Shown here: positions 1 through 7,835 of the stretch, in pieces
Numbering within the stretch: position 1 is the first letter of the stretch
Layout of the letters: every line of letters begins with the position of its first letter
From: Clostridium yunnanense
GTDB taxonomy: Bacteria; Bacillota; Clostridia; Clostridiales; Clostridiaceae
Direction: 5' to 3'
DNA: 64,000 nucleotides
Assembly (NCBI RefSeq): GCF_016595795.1
Contig: NZ_JAENHN010000059.1
Coordinates: 124,001-188,000, forward strand
Translations under genes and position numbers: made by a program
Notes under the pieces: model-generated
The model's database searches: none
What the model saw: only the letters and a program-made list of their open reading frames with translations
What the model was told of the DNA's origin: nothing

Positions 1-356
1 TATATTTTAAAGCAGATAGTAAATTAATAGAGTTGAGTATGGAGGCCGCAAGACCTTTGTCGGTTACAAACAAGATTTATACTGGAAGAATAATTACTGG
101 CGAAACATTTATAACTCATAAAGAAAGAGAGTATTTAGTTCAGCAATTTGATCCTTTATGCGTTGATATGGAGAGTGGTAGTGTAGCTCATACATGCTAT
201 GTTAATAATATACCTTTTGTAGTCATTCGTTCAATGTCAGACAATGCAGATGAAAACAGCTCAGAACAATTTAAGATTAATGCTGAGACAGTAGCACAAA
301 ATTCTATAAAAGTAGCTGAAGGAGTTATAAGAAAGCTGAGTTTATCTTTAGTATAG
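1..356 (+). CDS. mtnN: 5'-methylthioadenosine/S-adenosylhomocysteine nucleosidase, C-terminal part
   Basis: This is the 3' end of a gene that begins upstream of the window; the reading frame is open from base 3 and ends with TAG. The family hydrolyses methylthioadenosine and S-adenosylhomocysteine to adenine plus the thioribose or ribosyl sugar, in the cytoplasm, as part of methyl-donor recycling. The visible part has the purine-nucleoside-phosphorylase-like end of MTAN: the VDMESGS segment, where the Glu binds the ribose, and the RSMSDNAD segment, whose Asp is the catalytic acid. About half of the usual 230 residues are present. A TTG within the fragment is an internal codon, not a start. 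Confident family call; the partner genes are outside the window. Confidence 0.9.
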   Translation, partial: YFKADSKLIELSMEAARPLSVTNKIYTGRIITGETFITHKEREYLVQQFDPLCVDMESGSVAHTCYVNNIPFVVIRSMSDNADENSSEQFKINAETVAQNSIKVAEGVIRKLSLSLV

Positions 357-439
357 AATGACTTGAAATAATCAAGTTATAGCAATTAGTTATGACGCAG
401 TACCTAATAAATATTAATAGAAAGTAAGGAGATATAGTT

Positions 440-931
440 ATGATTTTGCCAACGCATATAGTAGCCTCTGGGGGAGTGGTTACCAATGAGAAGGAGGAAG
501 TTTTGCTTATTAGGAATCCGCGTAAAGGTTGGGAGTATCCAGGTGGAATTATTGAATCAGGTGAAACAGTTCCACAAGGGTTAATTAGAGAAATTAAAGA
601 AGAAACAGGAGTTGTAGTAGAGATAATTAATGTTATTGGTATTTATTCAAATACTAAAAAGAAAAAGGGATATAATGGTGTTGAAGAAGTACCAACAATT
701 GTAAACATAGATTTTGTTTGTAAGTACATTTCTGGTGAGTTAAGAACCAGTGATGAAAGTGTTGAGGTAAAATGGTTTTCCAAAGAAGAGGCGTTAAAGA
801 TAATAAAGCCTAAACAAAAGTTAAGATTTGAAAGGGCATTAAATTGTGAATCAGGCTTTTCTTGTTTGGGATATGAAGTTAATTCATTAGATGAAATCGA
901 TGTACATGAAGAATATTTATTTGAGAGATAA
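440..931 (+). CDS. Nudix hydrolase
   Basis: The 163-residue protein carries a full Nudix box, G36-x5-E42-x7-R50-E51-x2-E54-E55-x-G57, which binds the divalent metals used to cleave nucleoside diphosphate-X substrates. A WEYPGG motif leads into the box as in MutT/ADP-ribose-type hydrolases. The substrate cannot be read from the sequence. The start ATG follows AAGGAG at a good distance. It stands 84 bases after the nucleosidase gene, and the next gene begins 44 bases downstream, so it may be cotranscribed with either. Confidence 0.9.
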   Translation: MILPTHIVASGGVVTNEKEEVLLIRNPRKGWEYPGGIIESGETVPQGLIREIKEETGVVVEIINVIGIYSNTKKKKGYNGVEEVPTIVNIDFVCKYISGELRTSDESVEVKWFSKEEALKIIKPKQKLRFERALNCESGFSCLGYEVNSLDEIDVHEEYLFER

Positions 932-975
932 AGGGATTGTTATAAACGATGGTTAAAATATGAAGATGTAGAGAT

Positions 976-1287
976 ATGGTCAAAATTATGTGTCCAGTTT
1001 GTAAAAGTAACATAGAAGATAAGGTGTTAAAAAATGATTATGAATGCACTAATTGTAAGGCCAAGCTTAATATATCCAAAAAGTTTAAGAGGCTTTTAAT
1101 AATTACTCCAGCGATCTCAGCGTTTATATTTCCATTAGTAGGTTCTATACTTGCTCAACATTTAATACCAGATAGACAAGGTGGGATAACATACATTATT
1201 GCGCCAATAACAGCAGGATTATTTGCAGGAAGTATAAGTTTTTTACTAATGTTGCTATACCCACATAAACTATCTAAAGCACAATGA
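976..1287 (+). CDS. Small zinc-ribbon membrane protein
   Basis: This 103-residue protein begins with a four-cysteine zinc ribbon (C6, C9, C24, C27) of the CPxC...CxxC type. Two hydrophobic segments follow at about residues 40-62 and 75-97, the first with a glycine and proline break. The arrangement suggests a cytosolic zinc knuckle on a two-helix membrane anchor. There is no recognisable catalytic domain and I do not know a function. The ribosome binding site is weak (GTAGAGATATGG) and a second Met at residue 5 sits just before the zinc ribbon, so the start could be 12 bases later. Confidence 0.65.
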   Translation: MVKIMCPVCKSNIEDKVLKNDYECTNCKAKLNISKKFKRLLIITPAISAFIFPLVGSILAQHLIPDRQGGITYIIAPITAGLFAGSISFLLMLLYPHKLSKAQ

Positions 1288-1378
1288 TAAATATTTTTAA
1301 GATAATATGCAATTAATTTATTTTTGATTCATGTAATCTTCTTATTTAATGTTAAAGTAGGTAAAACTGAATATGGTT

Positions 1379-1418
1379 AAAACACTCCATCATTCAAATC
1401 TGAATTATGGGGCGTTTT
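1379..1418 (+). terminator. Intrinsic terminator after the zinc-ribbon gene
   Basis: A 12-bp stem with one mismatch and one G-T pair (AAAACACTCCAT against ATGGGGCGTTTT) closes a 15-base loop and runs into T residues. It lies about 90 bases after the last gene on the same strand. The rest of 1288-1657 shows no gene; a TATAAT at about 1563 may be the promoter for the next small gene. Confidence 0.7.
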
Positions 1419-1657
1419 TAAGTTGCATTATAGGGATATTATTATATAAAAAACGAAGTTTTAAATAGCAAATTGATATTTAGCAATCAAATAGTGACAT
1501 GGTAAGAGGTGCCTATTATTTCGTGATTTATTAAAAAATTGGCGTATATATAACAATAATATGATATAATTACCATTAATTAGGCTAAATGTACATAGTA
1601 GTTCACCGTATGAAGTTGGAAGTGGTGAATTAAAATGATTAAGATTGGAGATTGAAT

Positions 1658-1927
1658 ATGATTACTTCTTTTATATTAGGATTGATTGTTTCAATACTAG
1701 TTGTTTCTATAATAATATTTAACTTAGAAAAATTTAAGGTTTTTATCAATAATAGATTACTTCTTGTAATAATGTTTGTTTGTCTATTTGCTATTGATGT
1801 ACTTATACGCAGCATATTTCCATTAAGTAACCCTGTTAGGGCAATTATTAGTGGAGTTATATCTCCGTTGGAGATTATTATATTTTTGGTTTTTATTGTA
1901 AATAGGAAAAAGATAAATAATACATAG
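1658..1927 (+). CDS. Small hydrophobic membrane protein
   Basis: An 89-residue protein made almost entirely of three hydrophobic segments (about residues 3-22, 31-50 and 60-82) with a short basic C-terminus. The ATG chosen lies 7 bases after GGAG; a TTG two codons upstream is possible but badly spaced. I recognise no family. It stands alone between two stretches of non-coding sequence, so the only support is the ribosome binding site and the clean membrane pattern. Confidence 0.5.
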   Translation: MITSFILGLIVSILVVSIIIFNLEKFKVFINNRLLLVIMFVCLFAIDVLIRSIFPLSNPVRAIISGVISPLEIIIFLVFIVNRKKINNT

Positions 1928-2117
1928 CGACATACATCTTGTTTCTTATTTTGCCACCATAATGAGACAGAAGGTAACTAAAGGATCAGTAAAAATTCTG
2001 TTGTGGCTATTAAAAAATAAAGAAAAAGTCAGCTTTCAAATCGAGTTATATTGAGTTTTAATATACCTAAATTGCATTAGAAAAATTGATGAAAAGCTTT
2101 TGGAAAGGAAATGTTAT

Positions 2118-2897
2118 ATGAATAGTAAAGACATATGGAAGATAGCGATGGAACAGTCGGCTATAGACTTAAACTGCAAAGCTACTGATTTCATGAATAA
2201 AGGAAGTACTGTTGTAATATCAAAGCTAAATGAGGGAAGAAAAAAGTGTTATAAAAAACCATTGTTTTGCGCACTGGCTTATTATGGTGAAGGGCTAGTT
2301 GCTTCAGTGGATGAAAGAATAAAAGAGTTTATGGAAGGTTTTATTAGTAGACATTCTGAATATAGATCCTTTGATACACCGCAGTTAATTGTATTAAATA
2401 GAGAGTTTGAAAAATACGGTAAATGTGTATGTTTTATTGCTGAGTTCTTTCTGCCTGATTTAGATAAGCAAGTATTAATTAATGAAAGTATTGAAGTTAG
2501 AATATTTAGAGAATATGAAGTTTTAGCATTATATGAAGATGATAGATTTCATATGGCACTAGGCTATAATACTGACAGCGATAAAAAAGACGTGTTAGCA
2601 GTAGTGGGATATGTAGATGGAAAGATAGCAGGTGTGGCAGGTGCAAGCAATGACTCTGATACAATGTGGCAGATAGGCGTAGATGTTTTACCTGAATATA
2701 GACGATTAGGAGTTGCATCAACACTTACAAAGATTTTAACAGACGAGATTATTAAACGTGGGAAGGTACCATTTTATTGTACTGCGTGGTCCAATATTGC
2801 GTCAAAAAGTAATGCTGTTAAGTGTGGATATAAAACCGCATGGGTAGAAATGACTGCTATTGATAAAGAAGATGCTATGAAAATGATTGATGAGTAA
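2118..2897 (+). CDS. GNAT-family N-acetyltransferase
   Basis: The C-terminal third holds a GNAT fold. The acetyl-CoA pyrophosphate loop reads YRRLGVAS, preceded by the strand QIGVDVLPE and followed by a helix and the CTAWSNIASKS segment. The roughly 150 residues before it do not resemble a second catalytic domain that I recognise. The family transfers acetyl groups from acetyl-CoA to amines; the substrate here is unknown. The ATG at 2118 was preferred over an in-frame TTG at 2100 because AAAGGAA sits just before it. The next gene starts 39 bases downstream on the same strand. Confidence 0.82.
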   Translation: MNSKDIWKIAMEQSAIDLNCKATDFMNKGSTVVISKLNEGRKKCYKKPLFCALAYYGEGLVASVDERIKEFMEGFISRHSEYRSFDTPQLIVLNREFEKYGKCVCFIAEFFLPDLDKQVLINESIEVRIFREYEVLALYEDDRFHMALGYNTDSDKKDVLAVVGYVDGKIAGVAGASNDSDTMWQIGVDVLPEYRRLGVASTLTKILTDEIIKRGKVPFYCTAWSNIASKSNAVKCGYKTAWVEMTAIDKEDAMKMIDE

Positions 2898-2936
2898 GTA
2901 AGTTATTGAATAGTATGTATAATAGGAGGGCTAAAT

Positions 2937-3812
2937 ATGAAGATATTAGTTATTGGTGGTACTCGATTCTTTGGAATACATTTGGTTAACTCGCTGCTAG
3001 CTAGAGGTCACAATGTGACAATAGCTACTAGAGGTAATGCAAAGGATGTATTTGGTGACAAGGTTGAAAGGATTATAATTGAAAGAAATGATCCAAGTAA
3101 TTTGAAGGAAACAATAGGCAGAGATTATTATGATGTTGTATATGATAATATTGCGTATAGTTCCAATGATATAAAAGGTTTGCTGAATTCATTGAAATGC
3201 GGCAGATACATAATGACTTCTTCAGCTTCTGTTTATACGAACCAGCATCTCCAAACTTCTGAAAGTGAATTTGATCCTACCTCTTATCCACTTAAATGGT
3301 GCTTTAGAGAAGACTTTCCTTATAATGAAGCAAAGCGTCAAGCAGAAAGTGCCTTGTTTCAGATATATCCTCAATTTGAATCTGTTGCTGTCCGTCTTCC
3401 TTATGTAATTGGTCAAGATGATTATACAAAGAGACTTTATTTTTATGTTGAACAAATTATTAAAGGCAATCCAATAAACTTAGATAATCTCAATGAACAA
3501 ATTGGTTTTATAGATTCTGCTGATGCTGGAGACTTCCTAGCATGGATGGCAGATCAAAAGTTTGCTGGAGCAATTAATGGTAATAGTAATGGGACAATCT
3601 CTTTAAAAGAGGTAATTGATTATGTAGAACTTAAAACCAACAAGAAAGCAATCTATTCGGCTGAAGGATTAGAAGGACCGTATAATGGTCAAAAATCCTT
3701 TGATCTTGATGTAAGACTTGCAAATAAATTAGGTTACAGTTTTACTGAATTAAATTCATGGATATATGAATTACTTGATAAATGTATAATAATGATGGAG
3801 GAGGATATATGA
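2937..3812 (+). CDS. NAD-dependent epimerase/dehydratase (extended SDR)
   Basis: A 291-residue extended short-chain dehydrogenase fold. The N-terminus has the Rossmann glycine motif GGTRFFG (residues 7-13), a Ser pair at 95-96 in SSASVY and the catalytic Tyr129-x3-Lys133. Members of this atypical group act on nucleotide sugars or have lost catalysis and bind RNA or NAD; the substrate cannot be told. An excellent AGGAGGG precedes the ATG. Its stop overlaps the start of the following HD gene by four bases (ATGA), so the two are translationally coupled. Confidence 0.85.
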   Translation: MKILVIGGTRFFGIHLVNSLLARGHNVTIATRGNAKDVFGDKVERIIIERNDPSNLKETIGRDYYDVVYDNIAYSSNDIKGLLNSLKCGRYIMTSSASVYTNQHLQTSESEFDPTSYPLKWCFREDFPYNEAKRQAESALFQIYPQFESVAVRLPYVIGQDDYTKRLYFYVEQIIKGNPINLDNLNEQIGFIDSADAGDFLAWMADQKFAGAINGNSNGTISLKEVIDYVELKTNKKAIYSAEGLEGPYNGQKSFDLDVRLANKLGYSFTELNSWIYELLDKCIIMMEEDI

Positions 3813-4498
3813 ATATTGATATAAAGCATAAAAAAATTTTAGAAATTGTTAAGGAAAGATTAACCTGTTCAGCCCATAATTTAGATCATGTGCTCAGGGT
3901 TCTTAATCTTTGCGTATTAATTGCAAAGGATGAGGAGAATGTTGATTTAGAGATTCTCATTCCTGCAGCATTACTACACGATATTGCAAGAGTAGAGGAA
4001 AGCGAAGATAAAACTGGACAAATTGACCATGCTGTCTTAGGTTGTGACATCGCTGAAGATATATTAAAAGAACTAGAATACGAAAAAGAAAAGATTGATA
4101 AGATAAAACACTGCATCAGTGCTCATAGATTTAGGACTGGAAATGAACCAAAAACAATAGAGGCAAAGATACTGTTTGACTCAGATAAACTTGATATAAT
4201 AGGAGCAACTGGGGTCGCTCGTAGTTTTATGTTAGCAGGACAATTTGGCCAGAGATTAACAACAGACACACCACTTAGCGATTATCTAAAAGCTAATACT
4301 GTTGAAAATGGAAGAATAAAAGAAGTATCAAAACACACACCTTTTATTGAATACGAAATCAAATTCAAGAAAATTCCTAATAAATTATATACAAACACCG
4401 CAAAAGAAATTGGTAAAGTAAGACTGAAATTCATGGATGAATATTTTAAAACACTAAGATCAGAGATTGATGGTGTAAATGAGGTTTTATATGTATAA
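3809..4498 (+). CDS. HD-domain phosphohydrolase
   Basis: A 229-residue HD-superfamily protein with His27, the His57-Asp58 pair in LLHDIARVEE, further histidines in DHAVLG and ISAHRFR, and an Asp in FDSDKLD, together a plausible metal centre. Such proteins cleave phosphate esters or nucleotides; no substrate is evident. The ATG at 3809 follows GGAGGAGG and overlaps the stop of the epimerase gene. An upstream in-frame ATG at 3782 lies inside the epimerase gene and was not used. Its last codons overlap the start of the DUF4177 gene, giving a three-gene coupled run. Confidence 0.85.
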   Translation: MNIDIKHKKILEIVKERLTCSAHNLDHVLRVLNLCVLIAKDEENVDLEILIPAALLHDIARVEESEDKTGQIDHAVLGCDIAEDILKELEYEKEKIDKIKHCISAHRFRTGNEPKTIEAKILFDSDKLDIIGATGVARSFMLAGQFGQRLTTDTPLSDYLKANTVENGRIKEVSKHTPFIEYEIKFKKIPNKLYTNTAKEIGKVRLKFMDEYFKTLRSEIDGVNEVLYV

Positions 4499-4685
4499 AT
4501 ATGAATTTGTAAGAGTAGAGTTGAAGAAGTTCTCACTAAAGGAATTAAAACCAAAGCAAGATTATCACCAAATAATTGAGGAAAATGCAAAAAGAGGCTG
4601 GAGATTAGTTCAAATTTTAGCACCTCCAACTGGTATATACGGATCTGCAACACATTATGAACTGATTTTTGAGAAGGAAGTTTAA
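4491..4685 (+). CDS. DUF4177-family small protein
   Basis: A 64-residue protein that starts MYKYEFVRV and contains the family's central helix with E..A.RGWRLVQ followed by two strands ending in YELIFEKE. DUF4177 proteins are small soluble proteins of unknown role. The ATG at 4491 has GAGG six bases before it; an in-frame ATG at 4479 lacks this. It overlaps the end of the HD gene by eight bases, pointing to coupled translation. Confidence 0.75.
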   Translation: MYKYEFVRVELKKFSLKELKPKQDYHQIIEENAKRGWRLVQILAPPTGIYGSATHYELIFEKEV

Positions 4686-4789
4686 GGCTAAATGTTACCA
4701 TAGGTAATGATGCGGAGCATTTTTATAGTAAATTAGGCTTTGTTAGCCTAGCAGAAAAGGGGTATATGACTAGGAAAGTTGAATCTTAA
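4685..4789 (+). pseudogene. Remnant of a GNAT acetyltransferase C-terminus
   Basis: Frame 2 of this stretch reads NVTIGNDAEHFYSKLGF, then a short tail ending RKVES and TAA. This is the typical last helix and strand of a GNAT acetyltransferase (the pattern D-A-x-x-F-Y-x-K-L-G-F). There is no start, and nothing upstream in any frame supplies the rest, because DUF4177 occupies it. I read it as the 3' scrap of a deleted gene. It is too short to be functional. Confidence 0.6.
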
Positions 4790-4911
4790 TTTACTATGAA
4801 ATATAGGATAAGGGATTAATATTTAATTTTTATGTCTACTATATTGATATCAGTTTATTTAAGTTTTAAGCTTACTAAAAATAAAAATTTTAAAGAAATA
4901 AGGTGATTTAA

Positions 4912-5340
4912 ATTAGTTATTTAGAAAAAGCAATATGCTTAGCAGTAGAAAAACATAAAGGCCAAACCGATAAAGGTGGGATGCCGTACATATTACATCC
5001 AATATATGTGATGAGCAAGATGGAAACTGAGATAGAAAAAATTGTGGCAATATTACATGATGTAGTTGAAGATACAGATACAACTTTTGAGGATCTTAAA
5101 AATATGGGGTTCTCCATGGAAGTTTTAAGTACATTAGAATGTTTAACAAGAGGAGAAGAAGAGGATTATTTTCATTATATTGGTAGAATTAAAGTAAATC
5201 CTTTAGCAATCAAGGTGAAATTAGCTGACCTTGAGCATAATATGGACTTTAGAAGAATTAAGGATATAACGGATGAAGATATAATTAAACGTACAAGAAA
5301 ATATAAGCAGGCTTGGGATGAACTAAAGAGCAGCATATAA
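4912..5340 (+). CDS. Small HD-domain (p)ppGpp-hydrolase-like protein, probable ATT start
   Basis: The 142-residue protein matches stand-alone SpoT/MESH1-like hydrolases, which remove pyrophosphate from (p)ppGpp. It has YILHP with His29, AILHDVVEDT with His49-Asp50 and Glu53-Asp54, and LADLEHN with Asp106 and Asn110. No synthetase domain is present. The first in-frame ATG (4981) would delete the conserved N-terminal helix and stop just before YILHP. The frame is open back to an ATT at 4912, six bases after AAGGTG, giving the family-typical beginning (M)SYLEKA. No ATG, GTG or TTG is available there. Family call good; the ATT start is an inference from alignment and the ribosome binding site. 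Confidence 0.75.
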   Translation: MSYLEKAICLAVEKHKGQTDKGGMPYILHPIYVMSKMETEIEKIVAILHDVVEDTDTTFEDLKNMGFSMEVLSTLECLTRGEEEDYFHYIGRIKVNPLAIKVKLADLEHNMDFRRIKDITDEDIIKRTRKYKQAWDELKSSI

Positions 5341-5342
5341 TA

Positions 5343-5373
5343 TTGACTTTACCCCAAGGGAATAGTCTAAATT
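5343..5373 (+). promoter_or_regulatory. MerR-type promoter/operator with 19-bp spacer
   Basis: TTGACT (5343-5348) and TAAATT (5368-5373) are separated by 19 bases, the overlong spacer characteristic of MerR-controlled promoters. Inside is a dyad centred on 5356: GACT..CCC..GGG..AGTC. It lies 20 bases before the MerR gene's start, so autoregulation is likely. Confidence 0.75.
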
Positions 5374-5393
5374 TAGTTTTAGAGGTGATATAA

Positions 5394-6290
5394 ATGAAGA
5401 TAAATGAAGTTATGAAGATTACTGGATTGACTAAAAAGGCTATTTATTATTATGAAAATGCAGGACTAATAAATCCTATAAAAGATGATGAAAACAACTA
5501 TAGAATGTATACAGAAGAAGATATAGATGTACTAAAGAAAGTGGATCTACTTAGAAAATTGGAGGTGCCAGTAAAGGACATTGCAATAATTCTAAGTTCT
5601 CCATTTAAGTTAAACGAAGTAATGGTTAAGCAGCTCCACTCAATCGATGAAAGAATTAAATTGTTAAATAAATCTAAGAATATAATAGAAAGCCTTCTTA
5701 AGAATTGTGATGATATGAACAAGATTCAAAGAACTGATAGTTTTGAAAAATTAAGTTTATACTTAGACATTGATAAAAAGGCTTGTGAAGGTTATATGAA
5801 AGATGAGCTTAAAAGAATCTTTCCAGGCAATTTTGGCAAAGCAATGTCATTTTTTTTGAATGCTTACTTAGATGAGCCGATAGATACTGAGGAAAAAGAG
5901 AGAGCTTGGTATAGCTTAGTGAATGTACTTGATTCAGTTGAAGAAATAAAGTTTCCAGATGATATAAAAGTTATACTAGATAGGTTATATGAAAATACAA
6001 GTAATCAGGAAACATTTCCAATACTGAACAAAGAGAAAATGGATAAGTTTGTAAGTGAACTTAGTAAAATGTCAACACAAGAAAAACAGGCCTTAAAAAG
6101 TAAAATGGAAGATTCAGTGGAAGATGATAAAAGCAGTAGAACAAGAGAAGATTTTTCGAAATTAAGAAAATTCTTTAGTGAAAATCAAGTGGCATTGCCT
6201 AAAGAGTGTAGTATTTACTTGCGAATCTTGAGTAAGAAATACAATGAATTTTGTGAGTATATCTTAAATGTGCAAAAAGTTATGGGATAG
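5394..6290 (+). CDS. MerR-family transcriptional regulator
   Basis: The first 70 residues are a MerR winged helix-turn-helix (INEVMKITGLTKKAIYYYE, then the Y-R-x-Y wing and a second helix pair). They are followed by a dimerisation coiled coil to about residue 110 and a helical C-terminal domain of about 190 residues with no cysteine cluster. The effector is therefore probably organic or peptidic rather than a metal. The ATG follows GAGGTGAT. The promoter just upstream has the MerR spacer and dyad. Three membrane-protein genes follow on the same strand and are the likely targets. Confidence 0.88.
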   Translation: MKINEVMKITGLTKKAIYYYENAGLINPIKDDENNYRMYTEEDIDVLKKVDLLRKLEVPVKDIAIILSSPFKLNEVMVKQLHSIDERIKLLNKSKNIIESLLKNCDDMNKIQRTDSFEKLSLYLDIDKKACEGYMKDELKRIFPGNFGKAMSFFLNAYLDEPIDTEEKERAWYSLVNVLDSVEEIKFPDDIKVILDRLYENTSNQETFPILNKEKMDKFVSELSKMSTQEKQALKSKMEDSVEDDKSSRTREDFSKLRKFFSENQVALPKECSIYLRILSKKYNEFCEYILNVQKVMG

Positions 6291-6359
6291 GTTTTTGAAA
6301 ATCAAAAGATAAAAAGTAGTTATGTATTTAAAAAATTGTGAAAAACAGGAGTAACTTTT

Positions 6360-6686
6360 ATGAGAAATATATTATTGTGTGGGGTAATATTGATCTTTTT
6401 TTTAATATTAAGATTTGTAAAGCAAAAGCAAATTACGGGATTTGGATACAAATCGAAACTTTCAATGCAGAATTTGACTACCTGGAATGAAGGAAATAGA
6501 TATGTTTCTAATTTTATTATTGTAGGAAGTTTATTATCAATTCTTTTAGGTTTTATTCTAAATTATATGAATTACAGCAATATGTATATAGTTCTATATA
6601 TTAATATTGCATTTGTGTTAATATCTTCTTTATTTACAGAACTTCATTTGAGAAAATTATTTAATAAAGATGGAAGTCCAAAGTAA
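6360..6686 (+). CDS. SdpI-like membrane protein
   Basis: A 108-residue protein with three hydrophobic segments (about 2-17, 53-70 and 75-93). Between the first two is a GFGYKSKLSMQNLTTWNEGNRY stretch, split here as GFGYKSKLSM and TWNEGNRY. This corresponds to the SdpI/YfhL C-terminal motif (G-Y-R-T-x2-S-M-k...W..aN). In Bacillus SdpI gives immunity to the SdpC toxin and controls a repressor; immunity here is only a guess. It follows the MerR gene by 69 bases with a weak ribosome binding site. Confidence 0.6.
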   Translation: MRNILLCGVILIFFLILRFVKQKQITGFGYKSKLSMQNLTTWNEGNRYVSNFIIVGSLLSILLGFILNYMNYSNMYIVLYINIAFVLISSLFTELHLRKLFNKDGSPK

Positions 6687-6730
6687 TATATTGAACAAAC
6701 TTTGAAAAGTAAATAAAAATGAGGTGTGTT

Positions 6731-7204
6731 ATGGTTGCTAATAATATAAAAGCATTATTATGGTACATTTTTTTAAGGATAGTGACCTTAGTTTCAAATT
6801 TTGTTATTGGCTTTAATTCTTCCAAGTTTGAATCACAGCAAGAGGGACTAAATAGAATGAACTTTCAAATAGCAAAGACATGGACTATAGCTATTATTGT
6901 AGTGATTTTATATTATCTCATAGGAAGATTTACTCTAAAAGATCAAGGCAGTAGGATGAGAAATATAATGTCAGTTAGTCTTATCTCTATTGTAGGATTG
7001 ATTCTTTGTATTATGATATCTTTAGGTTTTCTTAAATCTGAATCCTTGTACTATATGTATACATCAGCTTTTTCACCACTTCTTACTAGCAATATCAAAG
7101 AAGGTGGACTACTAATGCAATTACCGTATGCAATAATTCCTCGTTTGTTTATTGGAATTTCAATCAAGAATACTGGAGTGAAAATACAAAAAAATGTAGA
7201 TTAA
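6731..7204 (+). CDS. Membrane protein of unknown function
   Basis: A 157-residue protein with about four hydrophobic segments (near 8-25, 49-66, 81-100 and 130-148) and a short lysine-rich end. I do not recognise the family. The ATG at 6731 is preferred over the in-frame ATG at 6719 because GAGGTG lies four bases before it. It sits in a run of small membrane genes behind the MerR regulator, which suggests a role in the same, perhaps envelope-stress or drug-related, response. Confidence 0.6.
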   Translation: MVANNIKALLWYIFLRIVTLVSNFVIGFNSSKFESQQEGLNRMNFQIAKTWTIAIIVVILYYLIGRFTLKDQGSRMRNIMSVSLISIVGLILCIMISLGFLKSESLYYMYTSAFSPLLTSNIKEGGLLMQLPYAIIPRLFIGISIKNTGVKIQKNVD

Positions 7205-7232
7205 ACATTATATATGTATTGGAGATGAATTT

Positions 7233-7685
7233 ATGAAAAGTTATAGGCTTGGATTTTCACTGAAAGGTTTTGTAGCTTTTATGGTAGTGATGATTCCCAA
7301 CATAGTATGGATAATTGCACCGCCAGTGAACGATCCCATTGCTGGAAACAATGCGTTATACCCAATAATTGATATATTATTAGTGGCTAGTCAAGTGATT
7401 ATGATTGCTTTACTAATTATTATAATTCCCAATGAGAACATGAATAGTAAAAGTATAAAAATATATTTTAAATTAGCATGTCTTTGTTTGCTTGGATACT
7501 ATGTCTCATGGTTTTGTTATTATACAGGAATGGTATATCCATTGATGCTTGTTGGTATGGCAGTATTACCATCAATATATTTCATACTTATCGAATTATG
7601 GCTAAAAAACTATATTGCTATTATTCCAAGTATAATCTTTGGAATAACACACATTGCAATTACCTGTTCCAACTACATAAGTTAA
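7233..7685 (+). CDS. Four-helix membrane protein of unknown function
   Basis: A 150-residue polytopic protein beginning MKSYRLGFSLKGF, with hydrophobic segments near 10-29, 43-65, 76-97 and 101-145. A proline-asparagine pair and the phrase IIAPPVNDP follow the first helix. Proteins with this beginning occur as unnamed membrane proteins in clostridia and bacilli. The ribosome binding site GGAGATG is well placed. It is the last gene of the MerR-headed run; no clear terminator follows before the next MerR promoter. Confidence 0.6.
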   Translation: MKSYRLGFSLKGFVAFMVVMIPNIVWIIAPPVNDPIAGNNALYPIIDILLVASQVIMIALLIIIIPNENMNSKSIKIYFKLACLCLLGYYVSWFCYYTGMVYPLMLVGMAVLPSIYFILIELWLKNYIAIIPSIIFGITHIAITCSNYIS

Positions 7686-7784
7686 GGGAAATACATAATG
7701 CGAAGTTGGGACATTTCACAGATTTATCACAATATGATGTAAATATAAAAATAACAAATATAAGATAAAATAAACTTAAAACTA

Positions 7785-7815
7785 TTGACTCTTACCTTAG
7801 AGGAGACCTTAAGAT
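7785..7815 (+). promoter_or_regulatory. Second MerR-type promoter/operator with 19-bp spacer
   Basis: TTGACT (7785-7790) and TAAGAT (7810-7815) are 19 bases apart. A dyad TCT...CT-T-AG...AGA is centred on 7798, two bases left of the spacer midpoint, exactly the offset seen in the promoter at 5343. It precedes a MerR gene by about 20 bases. Confidence 0.65.
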
Positions 7816-7835
7816 TATAAACGAGGTGAGGAATT

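Noticed and set aside
1953-2007. GCCAC..ACAGAA facing TTCTGT..GTGGC, a possible hairpin
   Set aside because: The two half-stems are joined by unequal gaps (9 versus 1 base) and there is no T-run; too weak to call.
7478-7768. 96-codon ORF overlapping the membrane protein at 7233
   Set aside because: No ribosome binding site and unusual composition; it is the shadow of the membrane-protein gene.
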